Shown one piece after another: positions 36,781 to 46,262 of a stretch of 64,000 bases of DNA (the stretch's first letter is position 1; the number at the start of each line of letters is the position of its first letter). Made by a program: the position numbers and the translations under genes. The notes beneath the pieces were generated by a model, which worked only from the letters and a program-made list of their open reading frames with translations, was not told where the DNA came from and made no database searches. The DNA lies in NCBI GenBank assembly GCA_910588545.1, contig CAJUOU010000001.1, positions 315,787 through 379,786 on the forward strand. The letters run 5' to 3'. Source of the DNA: an uncultured Christensenellaceae bacterium (GTDB lineage: Bacteria; Bacillota; Clostridia; Christensenellales; UBA3700).

Positions 36781-37834
36781 AAATTTGGAAATAAGCATTT
36801 TCGGAGAATCTCATGGTAACGCAGTGGGGGTTGTTATAAACGGACTTCCCAGCGGAGAGTATGTTGATAAAAATTTAATCAATCAATATTTGAAAAAGCG
36901 TGCGACAGGTAAAGATAAAACTATGACTGCAAGAGTAGAGGCGGACGAAGTGCAGTTTTTGAGCGGTGTTTACAATGATTACACAACGGGTACTCCGCTT
37001 ACAATGGTTATATATAATGTGGGACAGCATAGCAAAGATTACTCGAATATAGCAACTATTGCAAGACCGTCACATGCCGACTACAGCGGATTTGTTAGGT
37101 ATAAAGGCTTTAATGATATTCGTGGTGGAGGACATTTTTCGGGAAGACTTACCACTCCGATTGTTATGGCAGGCAGTTTGTGTATGGCTATACTAAAAAA
37201 TAAAGGCATTGACATTTGTGCTAATATTATTGAAATCGGCAGTGTAAAAGGTCAAAGACTTGGCAACAGGTTGGACAAAAATACATTTGATATTTTAAGA
37301 GAAAAGCAAATACAAGCTATTGCAAACGAAGATAAAATGCGTGAGGAAATTTTGACTGCACGTGAAAACCTTGACAGCGTAGGCGGTAGGATTGAGTGTG
37401 TGGTGACAGGTATTAAAGCGGGAGTAGGCTCTCCTATGTTTGACGGGGTAGAAAATAACATTGCTAAAGCTATTTTCGGTATACCTGCAATTAAAGGTAT
37501 TGAATTTGGCGAGGAATGTTTGCTTAAAGGCTCTGTATACAATGACAGTTATAAAATGGATGGAGGAAAACCTGTAACCGTTACAAATCATGATGGTGGT
37601 ATTAACGGAGGTATAACAAACGGAATGCCAATAGTATTTGCTGTTAAAGTTAAGCCTACGCCAAGCATTGCAAGATGTCAGGATACAATAGATTTTAAGA
37701 AAATGAGTGACACAACGATAGAAATTAAGGGCAGACATGACCCTTGCGTAGTTGCACGTGCCGTACCTTGTGTGGAATGTGTAACAGCAATAGCAATATT
37801 AGATATGGTTATGGAGAGTGAAATTTATGGTTGA
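36761..37834 (+). CDS. aroC: Chorismate synthase
   Basis: AroC converts EPSP to chorismate using reduced FMN. The 357-residue enzyme has GESHGNAVGVVINGLPSG, RPSHADYSG, RGGGHFSGRLT, DSVGGRIECVVTG, NHDGGINGGITNGMPI and GRHDPCVVARAVPC. It begins within the last codons of aroBA, so translation is probably coupled. Confidence 0.96.
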   Translation: MSSTLGKNLEISIFGESHGNAVGVVINGLPSGEYVDKNLINQYLKKRATGKDKTMTARVEADEVQFLSGVYNDYTTGTPLTMVIYNVGQHSKDYSNIATIARPSHADYSGFVRYKGFNDIRGGGHFSGRLTTPIVMAGSLCMAILKNKGIDICANIIEIGSVKGQRLGNRLDKNTFDILREKQIQAIANEDKMREEILTARENLDSVGGRIECVVTGIKAGVGSPMFDGVENNIAKAIFGIPAIKGIEFGEECLLKGSVYNDSYKMDGGKPVTVTNHDGGINGGITNGMPIVFAVKVKPTPSIARCQDTIDFKKMSDTTIEIKGRHDPCVVARAVPCVECVTAIAILDMVMESEIYG

Positions 37835-38096
37835 TTTAAAAAGTAGCAGAGAGATTATCGATACATTGGATATAGCAATCGCATCCCTTTACAAAACTCG
37901 TATGATGGCTGTAAAAAATATAGCAAATTATAAAAAAACTAATAATATCGCCGTTTTGGATGAGGGGCGTGAGCAGCAAGTTTTGGATAATGTTTTAAGC
38001 ATTTTGAAAGACGACGAAAAAGAATATGCCGAGGACATTATAGCATTATATAAATTTATCATGGATTACAGCAAAAATAAGCAAAGCACAAAATAA
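37827..38096 (+). CDS. Chorismate mutase, AroQ fold
   Basis: An 89-residue all-helical mutase that would turn chorismate into prephenate. The family pattern is seen in SSREIIDTLDIAIASLYKTRMMAVKNIANYKKTNN with the catalytic Arg and Lys, and DEGREQQVLDNV in the second helix. The ATG at 37827 is chosen because GGAGAG lies 7 bp upstream; GTG at 37818 is the alternative. It overlaps the aroC stop and closes the cluster. Confidence 0.85.
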   Translation: MVDLKSSREIIDTLDIAIASLYKTRMMAVKNIANYKKTNNIAVLDEGREQQVLDNVLSILKDDEKEYAEDIIALYKFIMDYSKNKQSTK

Positions 38097-38129
38097 TTAA
38101 GAAAATTTTGTAAAATTTTATAAAAGTTC

Positions 38130-38158
38130 TTGCAATGCAAAAAAAATTTTGTTATAAT
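38130..38158 (+). promoter_or_regulatory. Promoter for pckG
   Basis: TTGCAA (38130-38135), a 17-bp spacer and an extended TATAAT (38153-38158). The leader of about 70 nt contains a small hairpin GTGGGAAA/TTTTTCAC (38167-38188, with two G-U pairs). Confidence 0.75.
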
Positions 38159-38233
38159 GTTATCTAGTGGGAAATGGGAATTTTTCACAATATAATATGT
38201 TAATAATATACATTTTTGAAAAGGAGTATAAAT

Positions 38234-40000
38234 ATGACTAAGAACAAAAAAGTTTTAGAGTATGTTGAGTCGGTTGAAAAACTTTGCAATCCCGACAACG
38301 TTGTTTGGATTGACGGAAGTGAAGAACTTTACAACAAACTAACTGAAGAAGCATTGGCTACAGGCGAGTTAATTAAGCTTAATGACGAATTGCTACCTGG
38401 TTGCTATTTGCACCGCACTGCCGTTAACGACGTTGCTCGTGTAGAAGGCAGAACTTTCATTTGTAGCAGAGAGCAAGTTAATGCAGGTCCTACAAATAAT
38501 TGGTGGAATCCAACAGAGGCTTATGAGAAATTGAATAGTATTTTAAAAGATGCTTACAAGGGCAGAACAATGTATGTAATTCCTTTCTCAATGGGTCCGG
38601 TAGGTTCTCCTCTTGCTAAAATCGGTATCGAAATCACTGACTCTATTTATGTTGTACTAAACATGAAGATTATGACAAGAGTTGGTCAAAACGTACTTGA
38701 TGCACTAGGCGACAGCAACGATTTCGTTCGTGGTACTCATGCAAAATGCAATATTGACGAAAATGATAGATATATTTGCCATTTCCCTGAAGATAATACA
38801 ATTATTTCTGTTAACAGTGGTTACGGCGGAAACGTACTTTTGGGTAAAAAATGTTTTGCTCTTCGTATCGCATCTTTCCAAGGTCGTAACGAGGGATGGA
38901 TGGCAGAACACATGCTTATCCTTGGTATCGAAAAGCCAGACGGCAAAATTTACTATATGGGCGCTGCTTTCCCAAGTGCTTGCGGTAAAACAAACCTTGC
39001 AATGCTTATCCCACCAGAAGGTTATAAGAAAGCAGGTTACAAAGTATGGTGCGTAGGCGACGATATCGCTTGGATTAAACCTGGTAAAGACGGCAGACTT
39101 TATGCTATCAACCCTGAAAATGGTTTCTTTGGTGTTGCTCCGGGTACTTCTATTAAGTCAAATCCAAATGCACTTCAAGCTACTAAGAAAAACACTATCT
39201 TCACAAACGTTGTTTTGAATAAAGAGAACAACACTGTTTGGTGGGAAGGTATGGATAAAAATCCTCCTGAAAATGCTGTTGATTGGAAGGGTAACGATTG
39301 GAATGGTAAGACTTCCGATGTTAAAGGTGCTCAACCAAACAGCCGTTTCACTGCTCCTGCTATTAACTGTCCTTGCATTAGCTCTGAGTTCGAGTCTACT
39401 ACAGGTGTTCCTATGAGTGCGTTCATCTTTGGTGGTCGTCGTGCTAAAACTACTCCGCTTGTATACCAAGCAAGAGATTGGAATCACGGTGTATTTGTTG
39501 GCTCTATAATGTCTTCCGAGACTACTGCTGCTGCTACAGGCGCAACAGGCGTATTAAGAAGAGACCCAATGGCTATGCTTCCATTCTGCGGATACCACAT
39601 GGGTGACTACTTTGGTCATTGGATTGAGATGGGTAGCAAAATCCCTAGCGATAAGCAACCTAAATTCTTCAACGTTAACTGGTTCCGTCAAGATGAAAAC
39701 GGTAATTTCGTATGGCCTGGTTTCGGCGACAATATGCGTGTTCTTGATTGGATGGTTAAGAGAATCGAAGGTACTGTTGACGCTAAAGAGACTGCTATCG
39801 GTTATGTTCCTTATGCAAAAGATATCAACCTTGATGGCTGTGATTGCTCATTGGAGACTTTGGAGTCTATCCTAGAAGTTGATAATGACGCTTGGGCTAA
39901 AGAAGCTGAAGGTATTAAGGAATTCTACACTAAGTTTGGAAACAAACTTCCAAAAGAACTTGCTAAAGAGTGCGACGCTCTTATCAAGAGAACTAAGTAA
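38234..40000 (+). CDS. pckG: Phosphoenolpyruvate carboxykinase (GTP)
   Basis: PEPCK interconverts oxaloacetate and PEP with GTP/GDP. The 588-residue protein is of the GTP class: PFSMGPVGSPLAKIGIEITDS, the kinase-1 P-loop AAFPSACGKTNLAML (Cys-containing hyper-reactive loop), the metal site VGDDIAWI, SRFTAPAINCPC and FIFGGRR. The ATG at 38234 follows AAAAGGAG. Codon use is more C-ending than in the neighbours, which suggests high expression, and the gene has its own promoter and terminator. In anaerobes it often runs toward oxaloacetate and succinate; the direction here is inference. Confidence 0.96.
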   Translation: MTKNKKVLEYVESVEKLCNPDNVVWIDGSEELYNKLTEEALATGELIKLNDELLPGCYLHRTAVNDVARVEGRTFICSREQVNAGPTNNWWNPTEAYEKLNSILKDAYKGRTMYVIPFSMGPVGSPLAKIGIEITDSIYVVLNMKIMTRVGQNVLDALGDSNDFVRGTHAKCNIDENDRYICHFPEDNTIISVNSGYGGNVLLGKKCFALRIASFQGRNEGWMAEHMLILGIEKPDGKIYYMGAAFPSACGKTNLAMLIPPEGYKKAGYKVWCVGDDIAWIKPGKDGRLYAINPENGFFGVAPGTSIKSNPNALQATKKNTIFTNVVLNKENNTVWWEGMDKNPPENAVDWKGNDWNGKTSDVKGAQPNSRFTAPAINCPCISSEFESTTGVPMSAFIFGGRRAKTTPLVYQARDWNHGVFVGSIMSSETTAAATGATGVLRRDPMAMLPFCGYHMGDYFGHWIEMGSKIPSDKQPKFFNVNWFRQDENGNFVWPGFGDNMRVLDWMVKRIEGTVDAKETAIGYVPYAKDINLDGCDCSLETLESILEVDNDAWAKEAEGIKEFYTKFGNKLPKELAKECDALIKRTK

Positions 40001-40032
40001 TTTTTAAATTCAAATGATATAAAACAAATTTT

Positions 40033-40057
40033 AGGCTGTCTTAGGACAGCCTTTTAT
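40033..40057 (+). terminator. Terminator after pckG
   Basis: AGGCTGTC and GACAGCCT form a stem around TTAG and a T-rich tract follows. Confidence 0.85.
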
Positions 40058-40158
40058 TGTTGTTAATTTATACTTAAATTGTTTTTTTGTTAGCTTTTAC
40101 ACATTCAAATTGTTTTTATTATTATTAAGCACCATAAAGTTTATTTTATATATGGTAT

Positions 40159-40187
40159 TGAACAAACTGCGTTTATTTGATATAATA
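40159..40187 (+). promoter_or_regulatory. Promoter still present upstream of the decayed lipoprotein gene
   Basis: TTGAAC (40159-40164), a 17-bp spacer and an extended TATAAT (40182-40187) lie about 30 bp before the pseudogene start. Confidence 0.65.
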
Positions 40188-40217
40188 TATTTATAAAATT
40201 GTTTTGATAAGGTTTTT

Positions 40218-41711
40218 ATGAAATTAAAAATAAAATTGCTAAGCGTTTTTGTTTTAGTTGTAGCTATGATTGCAATACTTGCAGGCTGTAGTTATAAAAG
40301 CGTAATTACATTAAATGACTTATTGCTCGAATTTGAGCCTGACGGGAGTATTAAACAGTTAAGTGGGGATAAAAGTGAGGAACTTTTATCAAACATTGAC
40401 AGAGGATTTAGTCTTGAAACTTATTATACTTTAGGGAGTGGCAGAGCTTGGCCGGAAGACGAGGGTAGTGATGGCTACGAGATGCTTGAGGAAGAATTGT
40501 ATTTTAAAAAGAGGATAAAGCTGTCGAAATACAGGTGTATATTTATTTGAGGGAATACAATAAAAAACCACTTGACGATTTGGCACTTAATCAAATGAAA
40601 GATTATTTCCAATATATGCGTTCGCTTAATATGAGTATGTTATTAAGGTTTGCATACGATTATACTCAACCTACTAATAGTAGCCCTAAACAGGATATTG
40701 TCTTAACTCATTTAGAGCAAATAAATAGTTTAATGGTAGGAACGAGCAACTTATAAAAGATATGGTAACTGCTTATCAATTTGGTATTATAGGAGCTTGG
40801 GGCGAGTGGGGCACGACATCGGAAAAATACAACGAGAAAAAAAATATTGAACGCCATTATTGATGCTTTTCTTGACGGAACATATTTTCAAGGGAGATAT
40901 ATGCGTGTTGTTAATCAAACGGATAAAAATTTAAACTCCGAATATGTCGGCTACCATAATGACTTTTTAATAGGCAGACCTCATCCTTGGAATACCGCAG
41001 GGAATAAATATAAAAGTAATGACTATAAAAAGTTTTTTAACAACGCACCATATAGATTGAATGACGGAGAGATGCCTTGGGGCGGTATACTGAAGAGCCG
41101 GACGAAAAGTAGACGGAATTAACTTTTTAAAGCAAATGCGTGAGCATTGTATGGGTACGCTAAGTATAAAACACAACTATAAAGAAGAGCGAAAAGGTGT
41201 AGATGACGTTGTGCGTAATAGTCATAACATTGCTAGATGGAAAAATGAATTTGTAACAGAAGAGATGTTAATAGCAAATAAGTTGCCATATTACAAGAAC
41301 TGGTTTAAAAATTCTAACGGGGAGTTGATAAATAGGTCAATATATGATTACTTAAGAGATTATTTAGGATATAATTTGGTTTTAGATAATCTAAAAATTT
41401 CTAATGTCAATGGAAATACACAGGTTTCATTTATAATAAATTATGGTTTAGGTACTCCTTTGACAATAAAAAATATGGAGCTTGTTGTTGCAAATAAGAT
41501 AGATGGAATTATAGATAATAGTGTTAAAAGCTATTATGTATCTAATTATGATTGTAAAAAACTAACAACTTATGGACAACAAAGAATAACTTTTACAGTT
41601 AATGGCGACATCAGTAATATGGCAATAGGTGTAAAATTGTCAAGAGGAAAATATAATATTAAAACTGCAAATGATATTCCTTTTATGAACGGAGTAAACA
41701 ACATTTATTGA
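40218..41711 (+). pseudogene. Frameshifted DUF4874/DUF4832-type lipoprotein, paralog of the 21.2-kb gene
   Basis: Pieces in successive frames together cover a full paralog of the gene at 21214-22623. Piece 1 (40218-40550) has the signal peptide, lipobox ILAGC and NIDRGFSLETYYTLGSG. Piece 2 (40535-40756) has YIYLREYNKKPLDDLALNQM. A short piece near 40759-40845 contains FGIIGAWGEWG. Piece 4 (40847-41122) has GYHNDFLIG and NDGEMPWGG. Piece 5 (41136-41711) has LSIKHNY and the C-terminal beta domain. At least four frame changes are needed, while neighbouring genes are intact, so true decay is more likely than sequencing error. Confidence 0.88.
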
Positions 41712-41722
41712 GATAAGCCTCT

Positions 41723-41738
41723 GAAAATCGATACTAAA
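41723..41738 (+). repeat. Dispersed 3' motif, copy 3
   Basis: GAAAATCGATACTAAA lies 11 bp after the pseudogene stop, just before a terminator. Confidence 0.45.
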
Positions 41739-41744
41739 CAAAAA

Positions 41745-41770
41745 AAACAAGCGGTATTGCTTGTTTTTTT
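41745..41770 (+). terminator. Terminator after the pseudogene
   Basis: AAACAAGC and GCTTGTTT pair around GGTATT, and a long T-run follows. Confidence 0.85.
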
Positions 41771-41868
41771 TGTTTGATAGAGTAATTCACAAAAAAAATT
41801 ACAATCAGATAATAATTAATTGTATAAATTGGTAAAAATTGCAAAATGTATTTATGTGGGGGTGTAAT

Positions 41869-42564
41869 ATGCAATTTGGAATCGAGCCAATTTATTGGGT
41901 GCTTATCAATTCGGTAGTTTCGTTTATATTTTTATTTATAATATCCAAAATATTGGGTAAAAAACAAATAGCTCAACTTGAGTTCATAGACTATGCCGTA
42001 GGTATATCTTTGGGGTCAATAGCTGCGGAAATGGCAATAAACTCGGAAGTTCCGTTTTACTATTTTTTAATTGCAATGGCAATATTTATGCTATTGGCAT
42101 TACTTGTAGATATTGTAGGCAGAAAATGTACCTTTTTTAAAAGATTGATGAAAGGTAAGCCAATTACCGTTATATACGAGGGTAAAATAGATTATGCGGA
42201 GCTTAAGAAGAGCAAAATTGACGTCAATGACTTGCTTTCAATGCTTAGAGAAAAAGGCTTTTTTGATATTGAAGATGTTGCTTATGCAATTTTTGAAACA
42301 AGTGGAGAGCTTTCCGTATTGCCAAAAGGTAACCAAAGACCTGTTGTGGCGGAAGATTTGAACGGAATTAAAATTAAACAAGCACAATTAAGTAATGTGT
42401 TGGTTGTGGACGGAGATATTTCGTATTCCGGTTTGAACGAGGCAAATAAAGGGGAAGAATGGTTGCTTAGAAGACTAAATGTAAAGTCTAAAGAAGAACT
42501 TAAAAAAGTATTACTTGCAACTTATGACAGTGAAAATGATGTGTTAAACATTCATACAAAGTAA
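41869..42564 (+). CDS. DUF421 family membrane protein (YetF-like)
   Basis: A 231-residue protein with an N-terminal membrane domain of about three helices (LINSVVSFIFLFIISKILG; FIDYAVGISLGSIAAEMA; FLIAMAIFMLLALLVDIVG) and a cytoplasmic DUF421 domain (GKPITVIYEGKID, DVNDLLSMLREKGFFDIEDVAYAIFETSGELSVL). This matches the Bacillus YetF/YdfS group, some of which are spore-associated membrane proteins. The ATG at 41869 follows GGGGGTG; the earlier ATG at 41839 lacks such a site. It is a single-gene unit of unknown function. Confidence 0.85.
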   Translation: MQFGIEPIYWVLINSVVSFIFLFIISKILGKKQIAQLEFIDYAVGISLGSIAAEMAINSEVPFYYFLIAMAIFMLLALLVDIVGRKCTFFKRLMKGKPITVIYEGKIDYAELKKSKIDVNDLLSMLREKGFFDIEDVAYAIFETSGELSVLPKGNQRPVVAEDLNGIKIKQAQLSNVLVVDGDISYSGLNEANKGEEWLLRRLNVKSKEELKKVLLATYDSENDVLNIHTK

Positions 42565-42867
42565 ATTTTGCTTCAAATTTAATATTCTTAAATATTTATT
42601 AGTGATTACAAATAATTGGTGGAATGTATAACTTGTTCTGCCAATTTTTAAATTTAGTACCGATTTTTGAGTGGTTTTATAACACTTTTTTTGGAATATA
42701 GCAAATGATTTATTATAAAACGAGTATAGTTAAAATAAATAAATGTGAATCATATTTCTACTTAAATAAAATATATATTATTATTTATAAAAAAATTATT
42801 GTAAAATTTTATATTTTATGATAGACTTATTATGTATAAATATTAATTTGCAAAAATAGGAGTGTTT
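42565..42867. other. Intergenic gap before plsX
   Basis: About 300 bp without a gene. It holds a weak terminator-like pair AATTGG/CCAATT (about 42613-42646), a reversed copy of the dispersed motif, and AT-rich DNA. No rpmF is present, although Firmicutes often have it before plsX. Confidence 0.6.
42653..42668 (-). repeat. Dispersed 3' motif, copy 4 (reverse)
   Basis: Read on the minus strand it is AAAAATCGGTACTAAA, the full consensus, 88 bp after the DUF421 gene. Confidence 0.5.
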
Positions 42868-43893
42868 ATGAAAATAGTTTTAGACGGACAAGGCGGAGAT
42901 TATCCTGAACAAGCTGTGCTTGGCGCAATACAAGCTGTGGAAAAACATAAAGATTTGGAAATTGTAATTTGCGGAAAAGAAAGTGAAATAACACAAGTTT
43001 TAGCAAATAACTATAAAGGAAATAAAATAACTGTTTGCGATTGCAGCGAGGTTATTACTAATGATGACGTGCCTACTATTGCAGTGCGTGAAAAGAAAGA
43101 TTCTTCTATGGTAAAGGCATTGCGTATGGCAAAGGAAGACAGCTCCATTGACGGTGTAGTAAGTTCGGGTAATACGGGAGCATTGCTTACCGCATCGCTT
43201 TTTATCGCAAAAAGAATTAAAGGTATAAGCAGACCATGCTTGGCGCCTAGTTTGCCTACTGCTGTTGACGGAAAATGTTTTGTGCTTGTGGATTGCGGCG
43301 CAAATGCAGATTGCAAGCCTATTAACTTACAGCATTTTGCTATTATGGGCAGTTGCTATGTTGAATCGCTATTCGGAGTTCAAAATCCAACTGTCGCAAT
43401 ACTGAGCAACGGGCAAGAAAAAGGCAAAGGCAACGAATTGGTAAAGGAAACTTATCCTATTTTAGAGGGTACTAAATCAATCAATTTTGTCGGCAATGTC
43501 GAGGCTAGAGATATTTTATCAGGCGATTATGACGTAGTAGTTTGCGATGGCTTTAGCGGAAATGTAGCATTAAAGACTATTGAGGGAACAGCTTTATGCG
43601 TTATGAAAATGATAAAGGACAGCATAAAAAACGGAAGTTTACTGCAAAAAATCGGTGGACTTTTGATAAAACCTGCGGTTAGAAAGTTAAAATCGACAAT
43701 GGATGTAAACGAACAGGCTGGTGGTACTGTGCTTGGTGTAGATGGCATTATCGTAAAAGCACATGGTTCTTCCAAACAAGCAAGCATTTGCCGTTGTATC
43801 GAACAGGCAATGCTACTAATAAACAATAATATTGTGCAAAAAATAAAGGAAAATTTGAGTGGGTTAGAGGAAAATGATAATCAGGAAAAATAA
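42868..43893 (+). CDS. plsX: Phosphate acyltransferase PlsX
   Basis: PlsX makes acyl-phosphate from acyl-ACP for phospholipid synthesis. The 341-residue protein has KIVLDGQGGDYPEQAVLGAI at the start, VVSSGNTGALLTASLFI, RPCLAPSLPT, LSNGQEKGKGNELVKE, VCDGFSGNVALKTIEG and LGVDGIIVKAHGSS. The ATG at 42868 follows ATAGGAG. The usual fab genes and acpP do not follow; rnc does, overlapping by 20 bp. Confidence 0.95.
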   Translation: MKIVLDGQGGDYPEQAVLGAIQAVEKHKDLEIVICGKESEITQVLANNYKGNKITVCDCSEVITNDDVPTIAVREKKDSSMVKALRMAKEDSSIDGVVSSGNTGALLTASLFIAKRIKGISRPCLAPSLPTAVDGKCFVLVDCGANADCKPINLQHFAIMGSCYVESLFGVQNPTVAILSNGQEKGKGNELVKETYPILEGTKSINFVGNVEARDILSGDYDVVVCDGFSGNVALKTIEGTALCVMKMIKDSIKNGSLLQKIGGLLIKPAVRKLKSTMDVNEQAGGTVLGVDGIIVKAHGSSKQASICRCIEQAMLLINNNIVQKIKENLSGLEENDNQEK

Positions 43894-44593
43894 TGAGGAC
43901 AATTTGGAATATACCAATGTAAAAGCTGTTGAAAAAATAATCGGCTATTCGTTCAACGATAAAAAATTGTTGCAACGTGCGATTACACACAGCTCTTATA
44001 ACGTTTTAAAGGGGAATGACGGGGAAAGTTATCAAAGAATGGAGTATCTTGGAGACTCTATCCTTGACTTTGTAATAGCCGACGAACTTTACAGAAACTA
44101 TCCGCAATTTGACGAGGGTATATTGAGTAAATTCAGGGCAAATATCGTAAGTCGCGAGCCGCTTGCTACCATCATTGACAGCAGTAAAATAGTGGATTAT
44201 ATTTTGTTTGACAAAAATACTGTGGCTTTGAGTAAAAAGATAAAAAGTGACTTTTTCGAGTCTATAATTGCCGCAATTTATTTGGATAGCAATGGTCTAA
44301 AAGCTACTCGACAATTTATTTTGAAGTATCTAAAACCTTACATTACTGCCGAAATGAAAAACGATAATTACGATTACAAGTCTATGCTTTATGAGTATTG
44401 CAGTGCAAAAAAGTGGACTTTGGCTTTTGAGACAAAAGAAATTTCGGGTCCTCCTCACGACTTGACCTTTACAATGCAATTAATAGTAAATGGCGAAGTG
44501 ATTTGCGAGGCAACAGGCAAAAAGAAACAAGAGGCGGAAAAGAAATGCAGTAAACAAGCATTAATAAAATTCGGAGAAATAGAAAATAAATGA
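43874..44593 (+). CDS. rnc: Ribonuclease III
   Basis: RNase III cleaves double-stranded RNA, including rRNA precursors. The 239 residues contain the signature QRMEYLGDSILDF with the metal-binding acids and SDFFESIIAAIYLD with the catalytic Glu. The C-terminal double-strand RNA-binding domain is also present (DYKSMLYEYCSAKKW to GKKKQEAEKKCSKQAL). It begins inside plsX and overlaps prmA by 4 bp. Confidence 0.95.
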   Translation: MIIRKNNEDNLEYTNVKAVEKIIGYSFNDKKLLQRAITHSSYNVLKGNDGESYQRMEYLGDSILDFVIADELYRNYPQFDEGILSKFRANIVSREPLATIIDSSKIVDYILFDKNTVALSKKIKSDFFESIIAAIYLDSNGLKATRQFILKYLKPYITAEMKNDNYDYKSMLYEYCSAKKWTLAFETKEISGPPHDLTFTMQLIVNGEVICEATGKKKQEAEKKCSKQALIKFGEIENK

Positions 44594-45525
44594 AATATAA
44601 GCAAATAACTGTAAGTACCACTACCGATGGCAGCGATTTGGTTGCTATGGTGCTTTATGACAGCGGCAGTGACGGTGTTAGTATTTATGACAGTAAAGAT
44701 ATTTTGGAACTTATTAAAAGCGACATTATATGGGATTATATTGAGCCCGCTGTTTTGGAGCAAAGCCCAATCGTAAAGGTAAAAGGTTTTTACGATGTTG
44801 AAAATTTTGATAGCATTTACGTGAATGTACTTGACGGTTTGGAGGAGTTAAAGAAAAACTCGCCCTTTGAGCTTGGCAGCTTGGAAGTTGAAGTTTGCGA
44901 TTTGGACGATGCCGATTGGGTAAACGAATGGAAAAAATACTACAAACCGATACATATTGGCAAGATTGTAATTGTTCCTAAATGGATTAAATATACCCCC
45001 GAAATGGATGAACGAGTGGTTTTGATTGACCCCGGCATGGCTTTTGGTACAGGCTCGCACGAAAGTACAAGACTTTGTTTAGAGCTATTTGGAGAACTTG
45101 ATTGTGTAGGCAAAAATGTACTAGATATAGGTGCAGGAAGTGGAATATTGGGCATAAGTGCAAGTATTTGCGGCGCTGAGAGTGTGTATCTAAGTGATAT
45201 TGCACCGCTTGCGGTAAAGGCATGCCATGAAAATGCGGAGCTTAACAATATCAAAAATGCTATAATAACACAAGCCGATTTGTTGGAAAATGCAACTGTA
45301 AAAGGAGATATAGTATTTGCAAATATTACTGCTGATATATTGATTGCCTTATCCGGAAACATTGGCAATGTACTTAAAAAAGATGGATATATAATTTTGT
45401 CCGGCATTATTCACAAAAGATATGATGATGTACTAAATGCATATTTAGATAAAGGGTATATTTTGGACAAGTCGGTTGTTTTGGGCGAATGGTGCGGCTT
45501 GAGATTAAAGAATAAAGCAGTTTAA
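44590..45525 (+). CDS. prmA: Ribosomal protein L11 methyltransferase
   Basis: PrmA trimethylates L11 using SAM. The 311-residue protein has the N-terminal L11-binding domain (DADWVNEWKKYYKPIHIGK) and the Rossmann methyltransferase (DPGMAFGTGSHESTRLCL, VLDIGAGSGILGISAS and FANITADILIALS). It is coupled to rnc by ATGA and followed after 5 bp by rsmE, the common prmA-rsmE order. Confidence 0.94.
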   Translation: MKYKQITVSTTTDGSDLVAMVLYDSGSDGVSIYDSKDILELIKSDIIWDYIEPAVLEQSPIVKVKGFYDVENFDSIYVNVLDGLEELKKNSPFELGSLEVEVCDLDDADWVNEWKKYYKPIHIGKIVIVPKWIKYTPEMDERVVLIDPGMAFGTGSHESTRLCLELFGELDCVGKNVLDIGAGSGILGISASICGAESVYLSDIAPLAVKACHENAELNNIKNAIITQADLLENATVKGDIVFANITADILIALSGNIGNVLKKDGYIILSGIIHKRYDDVLNAYLDKGYILDKSVVLGEWCGLRLKNKAV

Positions 45526-45530
45526 ATAAT

Positions 45531-46262
45531 ATGGAAATTAGAAGATTTTATGTAAATTCAGATGATATAACCGATAATGTCGTAACTATTTGTGGCGACG
45601 AATTTTGGCATTTGACAAAAGTTTTGAGATATAAAGTCGGATATCAAATTATAGTATGCAATGATAGTGATGGTAAAGATTATTTGTGTACAATAGATTT
45701 AATTGAAAAAGATTATGCAAAGGCTACAGTAAACAGAATAATAGATAATGAGTGTAAAACAAAAATTGGGATAACTTTGTTTCAAGCATTGCCAAAAGGC
45801 GATAAAGCCGATTTGATTGTTCAAAAAGCAGTTGAACTTGGTGTACAAAATATTGTTTTTTTTAATTCCGATTATGTGAGCGAAAAAAAGTTTAATATTG
45901 ATAGATTGCACAAAATTAATGTTGAGGCTTGTAAACAATGCGGTAGGTCAAGGCTTTCTAAAATTTATGGGTTATATACGTTTGACCAAATGCTACAAAA
46001 ATTACAAGGCTTTGATAAAGTTTTGGTTTGCTACGAAAATGAAAAGATAAACGATATAAAAAATGAGTTAAAGTCTTTTAACGGTGATAATCTTGCGATT
46101 ATTATTGGTAGCGAGGGCGGTTTTAGCGAAAGAGAAATTGATAAATGCCAATCAAACGGTGCTGTATCCGTTACTTTAGGCAACAGGATTATGAGATGCG
46201 AAACAGCATCGATAGTAGTTTGCGGTATAGCAATGTATGAGTTAGGGGAAATGAGTAGATGA
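45531..46262 (+). CDS. rsmE: 16S rRNA (uracil(1498)-N(3))-methyltransferase
   Basis: RsmE methylates U1498 of 16S rRNA. The 243-residue SPOUT enzyme has an N-terminal PUA-like domain (EFWHLTKVLRYKVG) and the knotted domain with QALPKGDKADLIVQKAVELGV, ACKQCGRSRLS, IIIGSEGGFSEREID and VTLGNRIMRCETASIV. No strong ribosome-binding site precedes the ATG; coupling to prmA is likely. It overlaps mtaB by 4 bp. Confidence 0.94.
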   Translation: MEIRRFYVNSDDITDNVVTICGDEFWHLTKVLRYKVGYQIIVCNDSDGKDYLCTIDLIEKDYAKATVNRIIDNECKTKIGITLFQALPKGDKADLIVQKAVELGVQNIVFFNSDYVSEKKFNIDRLHKINVEACKQCGRSRLSKIYGLYTFDQMLQKLQGFDKVLVCYENEKINDIKNELKSFNGDNLAIIIGSEGGFSEREIDKCQSNGAVSVTLGNRIMRCETASIVVCGIAMYELGEMSR

